64,000 nucleotides of DNA from CAZUZS01 sp964624795 (GTDB lineage Bacteria; Calditrichota; Calditrichia; RBG-13-44-9). Position 1 is the first letter of the stretch, and every line of letters starts with the position of its first letter. The position numbers and the translations under genes are program-made. Positions 9,126 to 18,298 of the stretch are shown here, in pieces. The notes beneath the pieces were generated by a model. It was not told where the DNA came from, made no database searches, and worked only from the letters and a program-made list of their open reading frames with translations. Location of the stretch: assembly GCA_964624795.1 (NCBI GenBank), contig CAZUZS010000004.1, forward strand, positions 56,646 to 120,645. The letters are read 5' to 3'.

Positions 9126-10017
9126 GATTCTCCATTTTCCATTTAAGATAAATTAATGTCTCTCTAACGGTTCTCGGATCATAGCCCAATTCTTCGAGGG
9201 CCAAATCGATTTTAAGACCCCCGCGCAGAGGACGATGCGCTGTCTGCTTCAATTGCGAAGTATCTATTGGAATAATAAGGTCCTTTGAAAAATTAAAGAT
9301 TTCCGCAACCTGGAGCGCAAATTCAAACCGGTTGAGATACTCCTTTCCGGCGATATTGAATATACCTGTTGCATTCCTGTCAAGTACCAGGCCGGAAGCC
9401 ATTGCCAGGTCATCGGCAAGCGTGGGATTATTATACTGGTCGGTGACAACCGTTATTTTATTTCCAGCCGCAAGATTTTCCCACACCCACAGGAAGAAAT
9501 TTCGTTTCACATTTAGGCCGGTACCATACAGAACGCAGGTTCTAAGAACTGTAAAGATGCACCCGATCTGCAGCAAGACATTTTCCGAAGCCAGCTTCGA
9601 TTTGCCGTAGTACCCCAACGGATTGGGTCGAGCGTTTTCATCATAAGGGCCATCATCACCGTCAAAAAGATAGTCGGTGGAATAATGAATAAGATGCGAA
9701 TGATACCTTCGCGCAAGCTCGGCGAGATTTTCGACGCCTTTTACATTGATCTGCCAGCAGAGTTCTTTGTCGTCCTCGCATGCATCCACGTTGGTGTAAG
9801 AAGCGGCGTTGAGAACGTAGTCGGGTTCGAAATTTTGATAGGCTTCCTTTAACTGCAGCCGGTTCATAATGTCCATTGAGATATATTCCCAGCCGGCAGG
9901 AGTAAGATAAGCTTGTTCTTCCTGTCCGCTGGCCAACAACTGGTAATCCTCCTTGAAACGATTTACCAATGCCTGACCAAGCAGCCCGTTTGCGCCTGTT
10001 ATTAAAACTCGCTTCAT
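9118..10017 (-). CDS. dTDP-4-dehydrorhamnose reductase-like SDR
   Basis: A 299-residue extended short-chain dehydrogenase of the RmlD type. The NADP-binding GANGLLGQAL is at residues 8-17, followed by NAASYTNVDACEDD, the STDYLFDG motif and the catalytic YGKSKLASE (YxxxK). RmlD reduces dTDP-4-keto-L-rhamnose to dTDP-L-rhamnose; rmlA, B and C are not nearby, so it may act on another sugar nucleotide or, like the MAT2B relatives, be something else. Its ATG overlaps the stop of the PfkB gene (ATGA), a sign of coupling. Confidence 0.8.
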   Translation of the reverse strand: MKRVLITGANGLLGQALVNRFKEDYQLLASGQEEQAYLTPAGWEYISMDIMNRLQLKEAYQNFEPDYVLNAASYTNVDACEDDKELCWQINVKGVENLAELARRYHSHLIHYSTDYLFDGDDGPYDENARPNPLGYYGKSKLASENVLLQIGCIFTVLRTCVLYGTGLNVKRNFFLWVWENLAAGNKITVVTDQYNNPTLADDLAMASGLVLDRNATGIFNIAGKEYLNRFEFALQVAEIFNFSKDLIIPIDTSQLKQTAHRPLRGGLKIDLALEELGYDPRTVRETLIYLKWKMENHG

Positions 10018-10937
10018 GGCGAGGTCTCAACGCTCTTCAATTTATCCATCTCCAACAATAGATTCTCCATTTCGCTGGTTCCTTTTAACAAACAGTTGGC
10101 AGCAGCAGCAAGGTTCGCAAACTCCATTGCCTGGTAAATATTTTGACCACGCACGATCTCGGAAACGAAAGCTGCTCCGAACACATCTCCGCAGCCTGTG
10201 GCATCAAAAAACCGATCTAAGCTGTAAGCCGGAAAACCCTTGAAACGTACGGTGCCCTCCTTGCGGAAAATTACTTTTGCACCGCGATCTGCCATGGTGA
10301 TAATCAAAACTTGCTCCGGTCGCAAATACTCCTCAAAGAACGCCTTTTCATGCATCTGCCCGCCGGCAATAATCCCGTATTCCCTTTCATTCATCTGCAC
10401 AAAACGGGCACCTCGCAGCCAATCCCGTATATTATCGGGACGTTGCGGATACCTTCTTCCCATGCTGTCCACTCCCATCACCAGGAAATGAACATCGAGG
10501 TAAATGTTTTCAAAATGGGATTGGCTAAGTCTGAGGAAGGCATCGAGTGAAATATCCCAGCCGGTGATCATGTTGACAATATAAAAATCTGCGCCGGTGA
10601 ATTTTTTGATATTCTCCCACTCCAGAGAAGGAAATTTGAATAAAGCCCTTTCCTTCCTCTCTTCCCGCGAGATGTATTCCAGAATCACTTCGTGATTTTT
10701 TTGTTCGATGCACACCGCGCCGGAACTATCCACATTTGGAAATTGATTCAGCAATGAAAGGATAGCGTGGTAGAGATCATCACCCAGATAGGAAATAGGA
10801 ACTATTGAGGCACCATTCCCGACAAACTGGGATAGTGACGAAACTGAATAATAGATGCCCCCAATACTCTGTATCGGAGATTCTTCGAAAGGAATAATTA
10901 AATCCTTATTGATGGTTCCTATGACGACTATTTTCAT
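10014..10937 (-). CDS. PfkB family carbohydrate kinase
   Basis: A ribokinase-like kinase of 307 residues from the ATG at 10937, which overlaps the purE stop as ATGA; a start five codons upstream is possible but lies further inside purE. The N-terminus is KIVVIGTINKDLI and the catalytic anion-hole motif is FFDATGCGDVFGAAF, with the aspartate base in GCGD. The sugar substrate is unknown. Between purE and an RmlD-like reductase it may serve sugar-nucleotide supply, which is inference from position. Confidence 0.8.
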   Translation of the reverse strand: MKIVVIGTINKDLIIPFEESPIQSIGGIYYSVSSLSQFVGNGASIVPISYLGDDLYHAILSLLNQFPNVDSSGAVCIEQKNHEVILEYISREERKERALFKFPSLEWENIKKFTGADFYIVNMITGWDISLDAFLRLSQSHFENIYLDVHFLVMGVDSMGRRYPQRPDNIRDWLRGARFVQMNEREYGIIAGGQMHEKAFFEEYLRPEQVLIITMADRGAKVIFRKEGTVRFKGFPAYSLDRFFDATGCGDVFGAAFVSEIVRGQNIYQAMEFANLAAAANCLLKGTSEMENLLLEMDKLKSVETSP

Positions 10938-11398
10938 TTCGGAATACGACATTGATTTTGTTTGAACATCTTCAGACGCTCCGCAACATCAGTATCGGAT
11001 AGCGCCACGATTTGCGCGGCGAATATAGCAGCATTTCGTACGCCTGCCTTACCGATTGCCATTGCTGCAACCGGGACACCGGCAGGCATCTGGACTATGG
11101 AATATAGTGCATCCTGGCCTCTGAGCGGCCCGGCATCCAGCGGCACACCGATTACAGGTAGGCGCGTGAAAGCTGCAACCACTCCCGGAAGGTGGGCCGC
11201 CAATCCCGCACAGGCGATAATTGCGCTGAATCCGTTTTCTTGCGCGGAGGCCGCAAATTCCTTCACCTTTTCCGGTGTGCGATGCGCCGAAATAACGAAC
11301 AACTCGGCGCCAATATTGAAATATTCAAAAAAGGGCAAAACCTCCTGCACTACTTCCCGATCGGATTCACTGCCCATAACGACAGCTACCTTTGCCAT
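10934..11398 (-). CDS. purE: N5-carboxyaminoimidazole ribonucleotide mutase
   Basis: A 154-residue class I PurE, which converts N5-CAIR to CAIR in purine synthesis. It starts MAKVAVVMGSESDREVV, with the conserved SDRE, then ISAHRTPEKV, IACAGLAAHLPGVVA and GVPLDAGPLRG motifs. I chose ATG at 11398 because GAGAAGGA precedes it at good distance and the protein then begins as the family does. purK is not adjacent. Other purine genes (purB, C, S, Q) are about 44 kb away in the window. Confidence 0.95.
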   Translation of the reverse strand: MAKVAVVMGSESDREVVQEVLPFFEYFNIGAELFVISAHRTPEKVKEFAASAQENGFSAIIACAGLAAHLPGVVAAFTRLPVIGVPLDAGPLRGQDALYSIVQMPAGVPVAAMAIGKAGVRNAAIFAAQIVALSDTDVAERLKMFKQNQCRIPK

Positions 11399-11542
11399 TT
11401 CCTTCTCCCGCAATTTTTAATTTTCGACATATTCCTATATCCGAATCTCTAAAATAAGTTTCTTTTCTATTCACATCACGATTTTTCTTATTTCTTGCCG
11501 GCCGTAGTGGTCTGGCTAACCCAGATAATTGGGTGATCGTAT

Positions 11543-12595
11543 TTATTCACTCTTCACCTGCGGCTTCATTGCCGGCTGTTTTTGCGGCTCGAATGTATGA
11601 ATGATTACATCCAATTGATTAAGGAACGGTATTTTGCGCTTGCCTATCGCCTGCACGTAATAATCCAGCATGTAAATTCGATTGTAGTCCCTGTCAATGA
11701 ATGTTATATCACGGAACGGTCCGCCAATCATCAAACTGTCGTTTTTCCATGTTCCTTCCAGCCGCACCGCCTGCCATCCTTTGAAATCGACGGAATAGGC
11801 ATGTGTCTCATCTTCAACAATAACATCGCCGGAAAAGACCTCTTTTGCCATCCTGTTTCGCTCGCTGATTACCCAGCGGGGCGTTAGCTGGAAATTCTCC
11901 GGCACCGGCTGCCAGTGCACCAGAATGGAGCGATCCGGATTCAGACGTCGGATCCACACGAAATTGTCTGTCGAACTCTCATTGGCAATAAAATAATCGT
12001 GCTGAACGCGCATGGTAAAGGGGAAATGGTCCGCAATATATTTCTCCAGATCTTTCTGTTCCATGTTCGCGAACATTTCTTTTTTCAGCCTCTGGTAATA
12101 ATAGGTCTTGAAATCCTTATACACAAGGTCGCCCAGATCAATGGTTTTTTGAATCATATCGTCCGGATTTTTTGCCACAAAAAAAACGACATACTGGTTC
12201 ATAGCCCAGACGTCTTTTTTGGGAATATAAAAATATTTGCCGGTTTCCACCCCAGCGATAATTTCCGGGTTCAGCAGATTCTGCACATTCACAGAAACCG
12301 GGTCTTTGCTGTCCAGAACACCAAGAAAGAAAATGTTCTTATATTTTTTGTACTGGTCGAAGCGGCGAAATGGCACCCAGTGGAGAAAGAATTCGCGCTC
12401 CATAATTGGAGTTTGAATATACTTCCCAAATACCTCGTTCAGTGCATCCTTATACTGGGGCCAATCCAGGGAATCCGCAAAGACTATGATCTCATCGCTA
12501 CCGCCGATTGAGTCGCCCATACTGGAACAATTCCAGGAGACAGCACTAAACATTAACAATGTAATAAGAATGGAAATAACAGCCGCTTGTTTCAT
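11543..12595 (-). CDS. DUF4837 family secreted protein
   Basis: A 350-residue protein resembling DUF4837, a family of unknown function found in Bacteroidota and relatives. It has an N-terminal signal peptide ending near WNCSS, probably a lipoprotein site although the residue before Cys is unusual. Visible features include FADSLDWPQYKDALNEVFG, REFFLHWVPFRRFDQYKKYKN and, late, ETHAYSVDFKGWQAVRLEGTW. I cannot assign a function. It overlaps the upstream flippase-like gene by ATGA, so the two are co-translated. The C-terminal 30 residues are charged and end at 11543. Confidence 0.75.
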   Translation of the reverse strand: MKQAAVISILITLLMFSAVSWNCSSMGDSIGGSDEIIVFADSLDWPQYKDALNEVFGKYIQTPIMEREFFLHWVPFRRFDQYKKYKNIFFLGVLDSKDPVSVNVQNLLNPEIIAGVETGKYFYIPKKDVWAMNQYVVFFVAKNPDDMIQKTIDLGDLVYKDFKTYYYQRLKKEMFANMEQKDLEKYIADHFPFTMRVQHDYFIANESSTDNFVWIRRLNPDRSILVHWQPVPENFQLTPRWVISERNRMAKEVFSGDVIVEDETHAYSVDFKGWQAVRLEGTWKNDSLMIGGPFRDITFIDRDYNRIYMLDYYVQAIGKRKIPFLNQLDVIIHTFEPQKQPAMKPQVKSE

Positions 12596-13569
12596 GATAT
12601 TTCCCCTTCACTTAAAATATGAGTTTCAATGCCTTTTTGACGATAGAAAAGGAAAAACGCTCCACCGACAAGACTTATAATCATCGGTATTGCGGCAACT
12701 AAAAAAGATAATGAAAGAATGTAAGAGGGTGAAATATTAAGCCTGGTGAGGAGCAGCATGTATCCGCTGTCACGCACCCCCAGGCCATTAATGGATGGCA
12801 TGAGGCTGAAAATAAAGGTCACCGGAACAACCAGGACAAAATAGCCGAAGGCAACCTGGCGCATGTCTAACGAGCCCGCCAGTATATAATTCATAACAAT
12901 GAGCATAAACTGGGCGAGGAGAGAAAAGAAGAACGCCCCTAAAAGAACCTTTTTCTTGTTCCTGTAGAAATGCAGGGTGTCAAACACTTTCGAGACCTTG
13001 TCGCCGATATCGTAGAATGTAATGAGAGACAGCAGGCCACTGAAACGTCTGTAAAGCCGCCGGCTCATTATTACCGCCAGGAAAATGGCAATAAATGCAG
13101 CCAGCAGAATTGTCAGGTAAACAATTCGTCTGGTGCGAAAATAGTCCATGAGCCAGAACAGCGATATCCCTGCCAATGTGAGGGTTGCCAACACTCCAAT
13201 CAGCCTTTCCAGAAAGACCGTACCCATGCTGGCTGAACGGTTGCCGCTGTGTTGACCGAGGTAAAACGCCCGGCTTAAATCGCCTCCGATGCTGGTTGGC
13301 AAAAAATTATTGAAAAAAAATCCGATCAAATAGAAGATGAACAATTTTGAAAATCCTGTTTTCAAGCCATAGGAAGATATCAGCAGGAGCCAGCGCCCGG
13401 TAAGAAAAACTACCGAGAGCAGAAATGCGCCGGTAGCAAAGAGAATAGTTTCCAGACTAATTTGTTGAATAGTATTTATGATCTTTTGGACATTGGCAAT
13501 CTGTATTAAATAGTAAAGCAAACCAAGACTGATCGCAATGCGAAGAATGTTGATAATTGTCTTTTTCAT
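12592..13569 (-). CDS. Flippase-like membrane protein (UPF0104)
   Basis: A 325-residue integral membrane protein of the lysylphosphatidylglycerol synthase TM domain family (UPF0104/YbhN/AglD group). About eight hydrophobic segments are visible, with the family signature FFNNFLPTSIGGDLSRAFYLG near residue 90 and PSINGLGVRDSGYMLL late. Family members move lipid-linked compounds or modify lipids; without the soluble synthase domain this one is of unknown substrate. It is coupled to the DUF4837 gene by an ATGA overlap. Confidence 0.8.
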   Translation of the reverse strand: MKKTIINILRIAISLGLLYYLIQIANVQKIINTIQQISLETILFATGAFLLSVVFLTGRWLLLISSYGLKTGFSKLFIFYLIGFFFNNFLPTSIGGDLSRAFYLGQHSGNRSASMGTVFLERLIGVLATLTLAGISLFWLMDYFRTRRIVYLTILLAAFIAIFLAVIMSRRLYRRFSGLLSLITFYDIGDKVSKVFDTLHFYRNKKKVLLGAFFFSLLAQFMLIVMNYILAGSLDMRQVAFGYFVLVVPVTFIFSLMPSINGLGVRDSGYMLLLTRLNISPSYILSLSFLVAAIPMIISLVGGAFFLFYRQKGIETHILSEGEIS

Positions 13570-13773
13570 CCGGTCTCACCAACATAGAACTGAAATCGTA
13601 CAGATAAAAGCCTCAACACAAGCACCGCACGATTCAAGTCGCCGAAATAAATTTGTTGGCAGGAGGCAAGGTATCATCGGGAAAGAATAATGAGGCGATC
13701 ATCTGCTCCGGGATTAGTATCCTTCTATTCAGTACAATAATTGAATGGCGGCGGCACCCGAATCACTATCAAA

Positions 13774-13806
13774 AATCAGATAGCCGGGTTTGGCAGCCCG
13801 GCTATC
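13774..13806 (-). terminator. Terminator-like hairpin after GT117 gene
   Basis: A perfect 10-bp stem (GATAGCCGGG at 13779-13788 with CCCGGCTATC at 13797-13806) and 8-base loop, followed on the minus strand by TGATTTTTG. It lies about 130 bases past the GT117 stop. I see nothing else in the 363-base gap 13570-13932. Confidence 0.55.
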
Positions 13807-13932
13807 CCAAACCATGAACTCTGGCAAACAAATAGAAAGATGATCTCCCCTATTTTAATGCAGACGTCGTACCTCTTCTTTTGCTCACGTAAGGCCTCCT
13901 ACCTCAATTCTTACCTGCAAAAGAAAAGAAAA

Positions 13933-16578
13933 TCAATTTTTATTTAGCGCTTCCTTCATTTTTTTTCGATAATCTTCCAACCGTTGCTTCGCGTTCTTGT
14001 CGCCGGGATTTTGTTTTACCCAGTCCTCCAATATTCTGACAGATTTTTCATACTCCTTTTTCCCAGCGTAAATATCCACAAGATACCCTTTAGCCCGAAC
14101 ATTGTTGGAATCGGCTTTCAGCACCTCCTCAAATGCCCGCTGGGCGGCATCAAGCGCCCGGATATTGATCAAAACCTTGCCGATGTTCTCCAGGGATGAA
14201 GGTTGATACCTTTTCAGGTTCAGGCTGTCCAGGGATAGCAAGCCGGAATAATACTGGTAGGCGTCGATCCATTCCTCTAGCACCGGATTGGTATAAGGAA
14301 TAACCGATGGAGGAATTACCTCCTGCATTTTCTGAATTACCTCTTTTACCTTATCCTTCTGATCATGCGACACATAGTAGTTGGACAATTGAATGAATGC
14401 GGAGCGATAGTTTTGCAGAAGAGCGAGAATATTGTCATTGTAATAAACATTCGGATTATTCAGATTTCTGTAATGGTACTTGTACATAAGATTATCATAC
14501 AAGATATCAGGATCGATACTCCAGCCGCGCATAGGTGTAATGCTAAATGTCAGCCCATCCATTCGAAGATATTGCTGCAATCCATCCAGCATATTGTCGC
14601 GTGAACAGGTAACGGCAAAATACAGCGGCTTTCGGAATTTGTTAGCATACAGCGTGTTCAGGATCATATAATCCTGTACTCGCAAATAGCGGCCGTAAAT
14701 CTTGGGGCCGAGGCTAAATTCCAGCTTTGTCGGAAGTTCGGTTGTCGGATTCAACTGAAAACTCGAATTGTAGGCATCCATTTCGTTTTGCGCATACTCC
14801 GATGGAATATCAATTTCTATCTTCTTCTGCTTCGGCCACGGCATTGGCATCGCCTTCTCGATTTCAGCATCAGACAAAGAGATCGGGACGGTCGGCTGCT
14901 TATGCTTAAGCTGCATTATATACCAAGGGGTGTTTAGCAAGCTCAAATTGGCAACCCGAACATCTGTGCGCACGCCCGGCACTTCCTGCAAATACCACAC
15001 AGGAAATGTGTCATTATCGCCATTGGTATAAATAACGCCGTTCTCATCGCAGGACATCAGCATATTATACGAATAATCGTAAGCTACATAATTTCCGCTT
15101 CGGTCGTGGTGGTGGTAGTTCTTCACCAACACCTGAACAGGTGAAAAAACAAATAGCACAATAGCCATCGCCGAAGGGAAAAATGCACCGCCTGCCCTGC
15201 TTTGAAGCTTTTTGGAAATCCATTCGAGAATCGCCGCTGCGCCTATCCCTATCCAGATGGAATAGGCGAAAAATGAGCCCACATAGCTGTAATCCCGCTC
15301 TCGGGGCTGTGGATCCGGCTGATTGAGATAAAGAATAATCGCCAGGCCGGTCATAAAGAACAGGACAAACACAGCCAGCGCCAGCTTCCAGTCCTTCCGG
15401 AAATGATAATATGCACCGGCCAAACCGAGGAGGAAAGGAATGGCAAAGAACTTTGTCATACTGAAATTATCGCTACTTTCGTCTTCGCCCATGAAATTCC
15501 ACAGAAAGTAACGGACATACATTTTATTCACCTGGTAATTCCAGAAGAAATCCCACACGCCGGTATATCTCTTTCGATTGGGAGATTCCGCAAGGACTTT
15601 TGCCCGATCTAAAGTGTGCTCACCATACTGTTCCCGTTCCATGTAGCTGATAAATTTGTCTATAGTTTCGGGATCATTTTCGTCAATGTTGGGATCCATG
15701 CCGGAGCGAATATAGATCATCAGGTAGGTGGAGTAACCAAGAATAATCAGGAAGACGGAAGTCAGCAAAAGCGCCAGAACATTTTTGCGATTGTTTACCG
15801 CCCAAGCCAGCGCCAGGATCATCACCAAAAGCAGCACAAGCAAGCCGAAGAAGCCGATTGCGTCGGCGACAACAGGTATGCCCTGTACCAGCCCGGGATA
15901 GATCATGGCGGTCAATAAAAGTCCGACCAAAACGAGGTAAACAAAAGTAGTTTTGTTTATCGGATATTTTTTGTAATAGATAATCAAAAAGACCATCGGC
16001 AGCGCCAGAACATTCAACAGGTGGACGCCGATCGCAAGCCCAATCAGGTACATGATAAACAGCAGGTATTTTTCGTTACCAATGTGCTCGGATCGCTCGC
16101 TCCACAACATGATAAGCCATACTACCATTGAGGTAAACAACATAGAAGCAGCATAAACCTCGGCTTCCACTGCATTAAACCAGAAGCTGGTTGTAAATGC
16201 GAAAGTTAGAGCGCCGATTACACCGCCCAGATAAGGGATAATTTTTGCGAGACCTTCACGAACATCCCCCATATACTGCCTGATCATAATCACAATAATG
16301 AGATACAAGAACATAACAGTGAAAGCGCTGGATAACGTGGAAATGAGATTCACCCGTTTGGCGATATCCCCAAAAATGGGTATCAAGGTAAAAATACGAC
16401 CCACCAACAAGAATAGCGGAGATCCCGGTGGATGGGGCACAGCCAGTTTGTAAGCGCATGCAATGAACTCGCCGCAGTCCCAGAACGAGACAGTAGGGGC
16501 AATGGTCATGTAGTAAACAATAAAGCTGAATAAAAAGACAATTCCGGCAAAAACACGGTTCAAATTCTTATTTTCCAT
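13933..16578 (-). CDS. DUF2723 (GT117) glycosyltransferase with C-terminal TPR
   Basis: An 881-residue membrane protein. The first 200 residues match DUF2723/GT117: VSFWDCGEFIACAYKLAVPHPPGSP with the acidic and proline-rich luminal loop of the GT-C fold, followed by about a dozen hydrophobic helices to residue 480. A large extracytoplasmic domain follows, and the last 120 residues form TPR-like helices (RALDAAQRAFEEVLKADSNN). GT-C enzymes use lipid-linked sugars; members of this family in Bacteroidota are proposed protein O-glycosyltransferases. The upstream GT2 gene (31-base gap) and the polyprenol-phosphate GT2 at 8.4 kb would fit a glycoprotein or cell-surface pathway. Confidence 0.85.
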   Translation of the reverse strand: MENKNLNRVFAGIVFLFSFIVYYMTIAPTVSFWDCGEFIACAYKLAVPHPPGSPLFLLVGRIFTLIPIFGDIAKRVNLISTLSSAFTVMFLYLIIVIMIRQYMGDVREGLAKIIPYLGGVIGALTFAFTTSFWFNAVEAEVYAASMLFTSMVVWLIMLWSERSEHIGNEKYLLFIMYLIGLAIGVHLLNVLALPMVFLIIYYKKYPINKTTFVYLVLVGLLLTAMIYPGLVQGIPVVADAIGFFGLLVLLLVMILALAWAVNNRKNVLALLLTSVFLIILGYSTYLMIYIRSGMDPNIDENDPETIDKFISYMEREQYGEHTLDRAKVLAESPNRKRYTGVWDFFWNYQVNKMYVRYFLWNFMGEDESSDNFSMTKFFAIPFLLGLAGAYYHFRKDWKLALAVFVLFFMTGLAIILYLNQPDPQPRERDYSYVGSFFAYSIWIGIGAAAILEWISKKLQSRAGGAFFPSAMAIVLFVFSPVQVLVKNYHHHDRSGNYVAYDYSYNMLMSCDENGVIYTNGDNDTFPVWYLQEVPGVRTDVRVANLSLLNTPWYIMQLKHKQPTVPISLSDAEIEKAMPMPWPKQKKIEIDIPSEYAQNEMDAYNSSFQLNPTTELPTKLEFSLGPKIYGRYLRVQDYMILNTLYANKFRKPLYFAVTCSRDNMLDGLQQYLRMDGLTFSITPMRGWSIDPDILYDNLMYKYHYRNLNNPNVYYNDNILALLQNYRSAFIQLSNYYVSHDQKDKVKEVIQKMQEVIPPSVIPYTNPVLEEWIDAYQYYSGLLSLDSLNLKRYQPSSLENIGKVLINIRALDAAQRAFEEVLKADSNNVRAKGYLVDIYAGKKEYEKSVRILEDWVKQNPGDKNAKQRLEDYRKKMKEALNKN

Positions 16579-16609
16579 TAATCAGAAACTCCTCAATTGT
16601 TCTCGCAAA

Positions 16610-17698
16610 TTAGTTTGAATCTAAGATAGAATACACCCTTTTTAGTTCGGAAAATTTTTTTCTTCGCCTTCCGAAATATTCCCACACAATACTTCCGGGA
16701 TAGACCAGTTTGAAAACATCATCATCTCCCAGCTTCCGCAATTGCTGAACGTTCTGTCGCTTTTTTCGCATTAAGAGCGGGTGCGTCAGAATCCAAAAGT
16801 AAGCCTGGACAATCGCGTAAGCGCTCCTCCCTTTCCCCTTTAATAATTCACCCGCTAAAGCCGCCAGATCCAAAAAGGCTCTGTAGAAAAGAACCTTGAT
16901 TAAATTAAACAACGATAGGTTCTTTACCAATAGAAAAATGTTGTTTCGGTAGTTCCAGAAGAGTTTGCGGGGATTTTCGGCAGAAAGCGTCCCGCCTCCT
17001 TTATGCCAGATGCGCGCTTTTGGAATGCAGCGAATTTTCCAGCCGGCTAACCGCATGCGCCAGCAAAGATCAATTTCCTCCATGTGCAGGATGAAATCTT
17101 CATCCAGAAGACCGACTTCCTTCAAAGCCGATTTTCGCACGCAGAAACAGGCTCCGCTTGCCCAGAAAACATCGATTTCATCGTTGTACTGTCCCTGATC
17201 TTCTTCGAGAGTAAAGAAAACACGACCGCGCATGAACGGATAACCAAAACGGTCGATAAATCCACCCGCTGCGCCAGCATACTCGAAACACTCCTTCCGG
17301 TTCAAATCCAGCACTTTTGGCTGGCAAACCGCCATCCGGGAATCGTTGCTGAAGGCTTCCACGATGGGTTTCAGAAAAGCGGGATCCACTTCCACATCAT
17401 TGTTGATCAGGCAGATTATTTCGCCCTGTGCTATTTTAATTCCTTCATTATTCCCACGGGCGAACATGTAGTTCTTCTCATTCTCGACTATCCTGACCTC
17501 CGGGTAATTCCCGCGGGTGAATTGCACACTGTCATCAGTTGAGGCATTATCCACAAGGATGATTTCAAGCGGGGAATAATCTAATTTGCGAAGAGATTCA
17601 AAAAATGGGGCCAAGTAATGTCGTCCATTGTAATTAACCGTTATTATCGAGACCAGGGGCTTTTCATTGCCGGATTTCTTAAACTCATTCTGATGCAA
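16610..17698 (-). CDS. GT2 family glycosyltransferase
   Basis: A 362-residue family 2 transferase of the rhamnosyltransferase-like type. It shows VSIITVNYNGRHYL, EIILVDNASTDDSV, ICLINNDVEVDPAFL (the NDD metal-binding motif) and the catalytic LHMEEIDLCWRMRLAGWKI with EEIDL. The C-terminal 100 residues are hydrophobic and basic, as in membrane-associated members. The best start is a TTG at 17698, since no ATG occurs before the conserved domain. It precedes the GT117 gene and is probably in the same transcript. Confidence 0.85.
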   Translation of the reverse strand: MHQNEFKKSGNEKPLVSIITVNYNGRHYLAPFFESLRKLDYSPLEIILVDNASTDDSVQFTRGNYPEVRIVENEKNYMFARGNNEGIKIAQGEIICLINNDVEVDPAFLKPIVEAFSNDSRMAVCQPKVLDLNRKECFEYAGAAGGFIDRFGYPFMRGRVFFTLEEDQGQYNDEIDVFWASGACFCVRKSALKEVGLLDEDFILHMEEIDLCWRMRLAGWKIRCIPKARIWHKGGGTLSAENPRKLFWNYRNNIFLLVKNLSLFNLIKVLFYRAFLDLAALAGELLKGKGRSAYAIVQAYFWILTHPLLMRKKRQNVQQLRKLGDDDVFKLVYPGSIVWEYFGRRRKKFSELKRVYSILDSN

Positions 17699-17846
17699 CC
17701 GAAAGACCCGCCCTTTTTATCATCCATACTGAATATTTAATCTCACCTCTTCTGATCCCGAAAAAGGGTTAAATTTCTTTAATGTTGATATTTAAAGCAA
17801 GCTATAAAATATTCGAGCATTACACCAATTTTTCACCGCCTCTTCC

Positions 17847-18161
17847 CTATTCACCCGTTATGGCGCCAGGATTATTGCTATCCTTTTCTTCTGTGTCAGA
17901 TTCATTAACATAGTTCAACTGCAAATCCGAAATTGTTTGTTGCAGCAGGCGGTCTTCGTCACCAGTCCGGTTGCCCTTTGTTTTGTGACGAAGCATATCC
18001 AGCATGTCAATACTTATCCGTGCTAATTCCATATTCTTTTCAATCTTGTCCGTGACCGGGTTTTTTAGTTTGCCTAAGCTTATCCAGGCCTGCATCTGGA
18101 ACTGCTGTATCAACGTAATAAAAAGTGCTCCTAATTTTTGTTCGTCTGTTAATTCTGCCAT
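17847..18161 (-). CDS. DUF1844 family protein
   Basis: A 104-residue acidic helical protein starting MAELTDEQKLGALFITLIQQ, with the DUF1844 core QMQAWISLGKLKNPVT and MELARISIDMLDMLRHKTKGN. Function unknown. ATG at 18161 has an AGGGGG seven bases upstream; an in-frame ATG six codons earlier lacks this. The C-terminal 20 residues are a disordered acidic tail. Confidence 0.8.
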   Translation of the reverse strand: MAELTDEQKLGALFITLIQQFQMQAWISLGKLKNPVTDKIEKNMELARISIDMLDMLRHKTKGNRTGDEDRLLQQTISDLQLNYVNESDTEEKDSNNPGAITGE

Positions 18162-18298
18162 TGCTGCCCCCTGGTTCAATTTGCTTTAATTACTCATGAT
18201 CAGGATGTTGGTTCCTCCTGTCATTTATGCATTTTTGTTTTCGCTGCAACTTTTTCCTGCTTAATTTGTTGGAAGTGAAAATTGAAAGTTAAGCAAAG

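Noticed and set aside
11915..12511. Plus-strand frame of 198 codons
   Set aside because: Antisense to the DUF4837 gene, which has signal peptide and family features; the antisense product has none.
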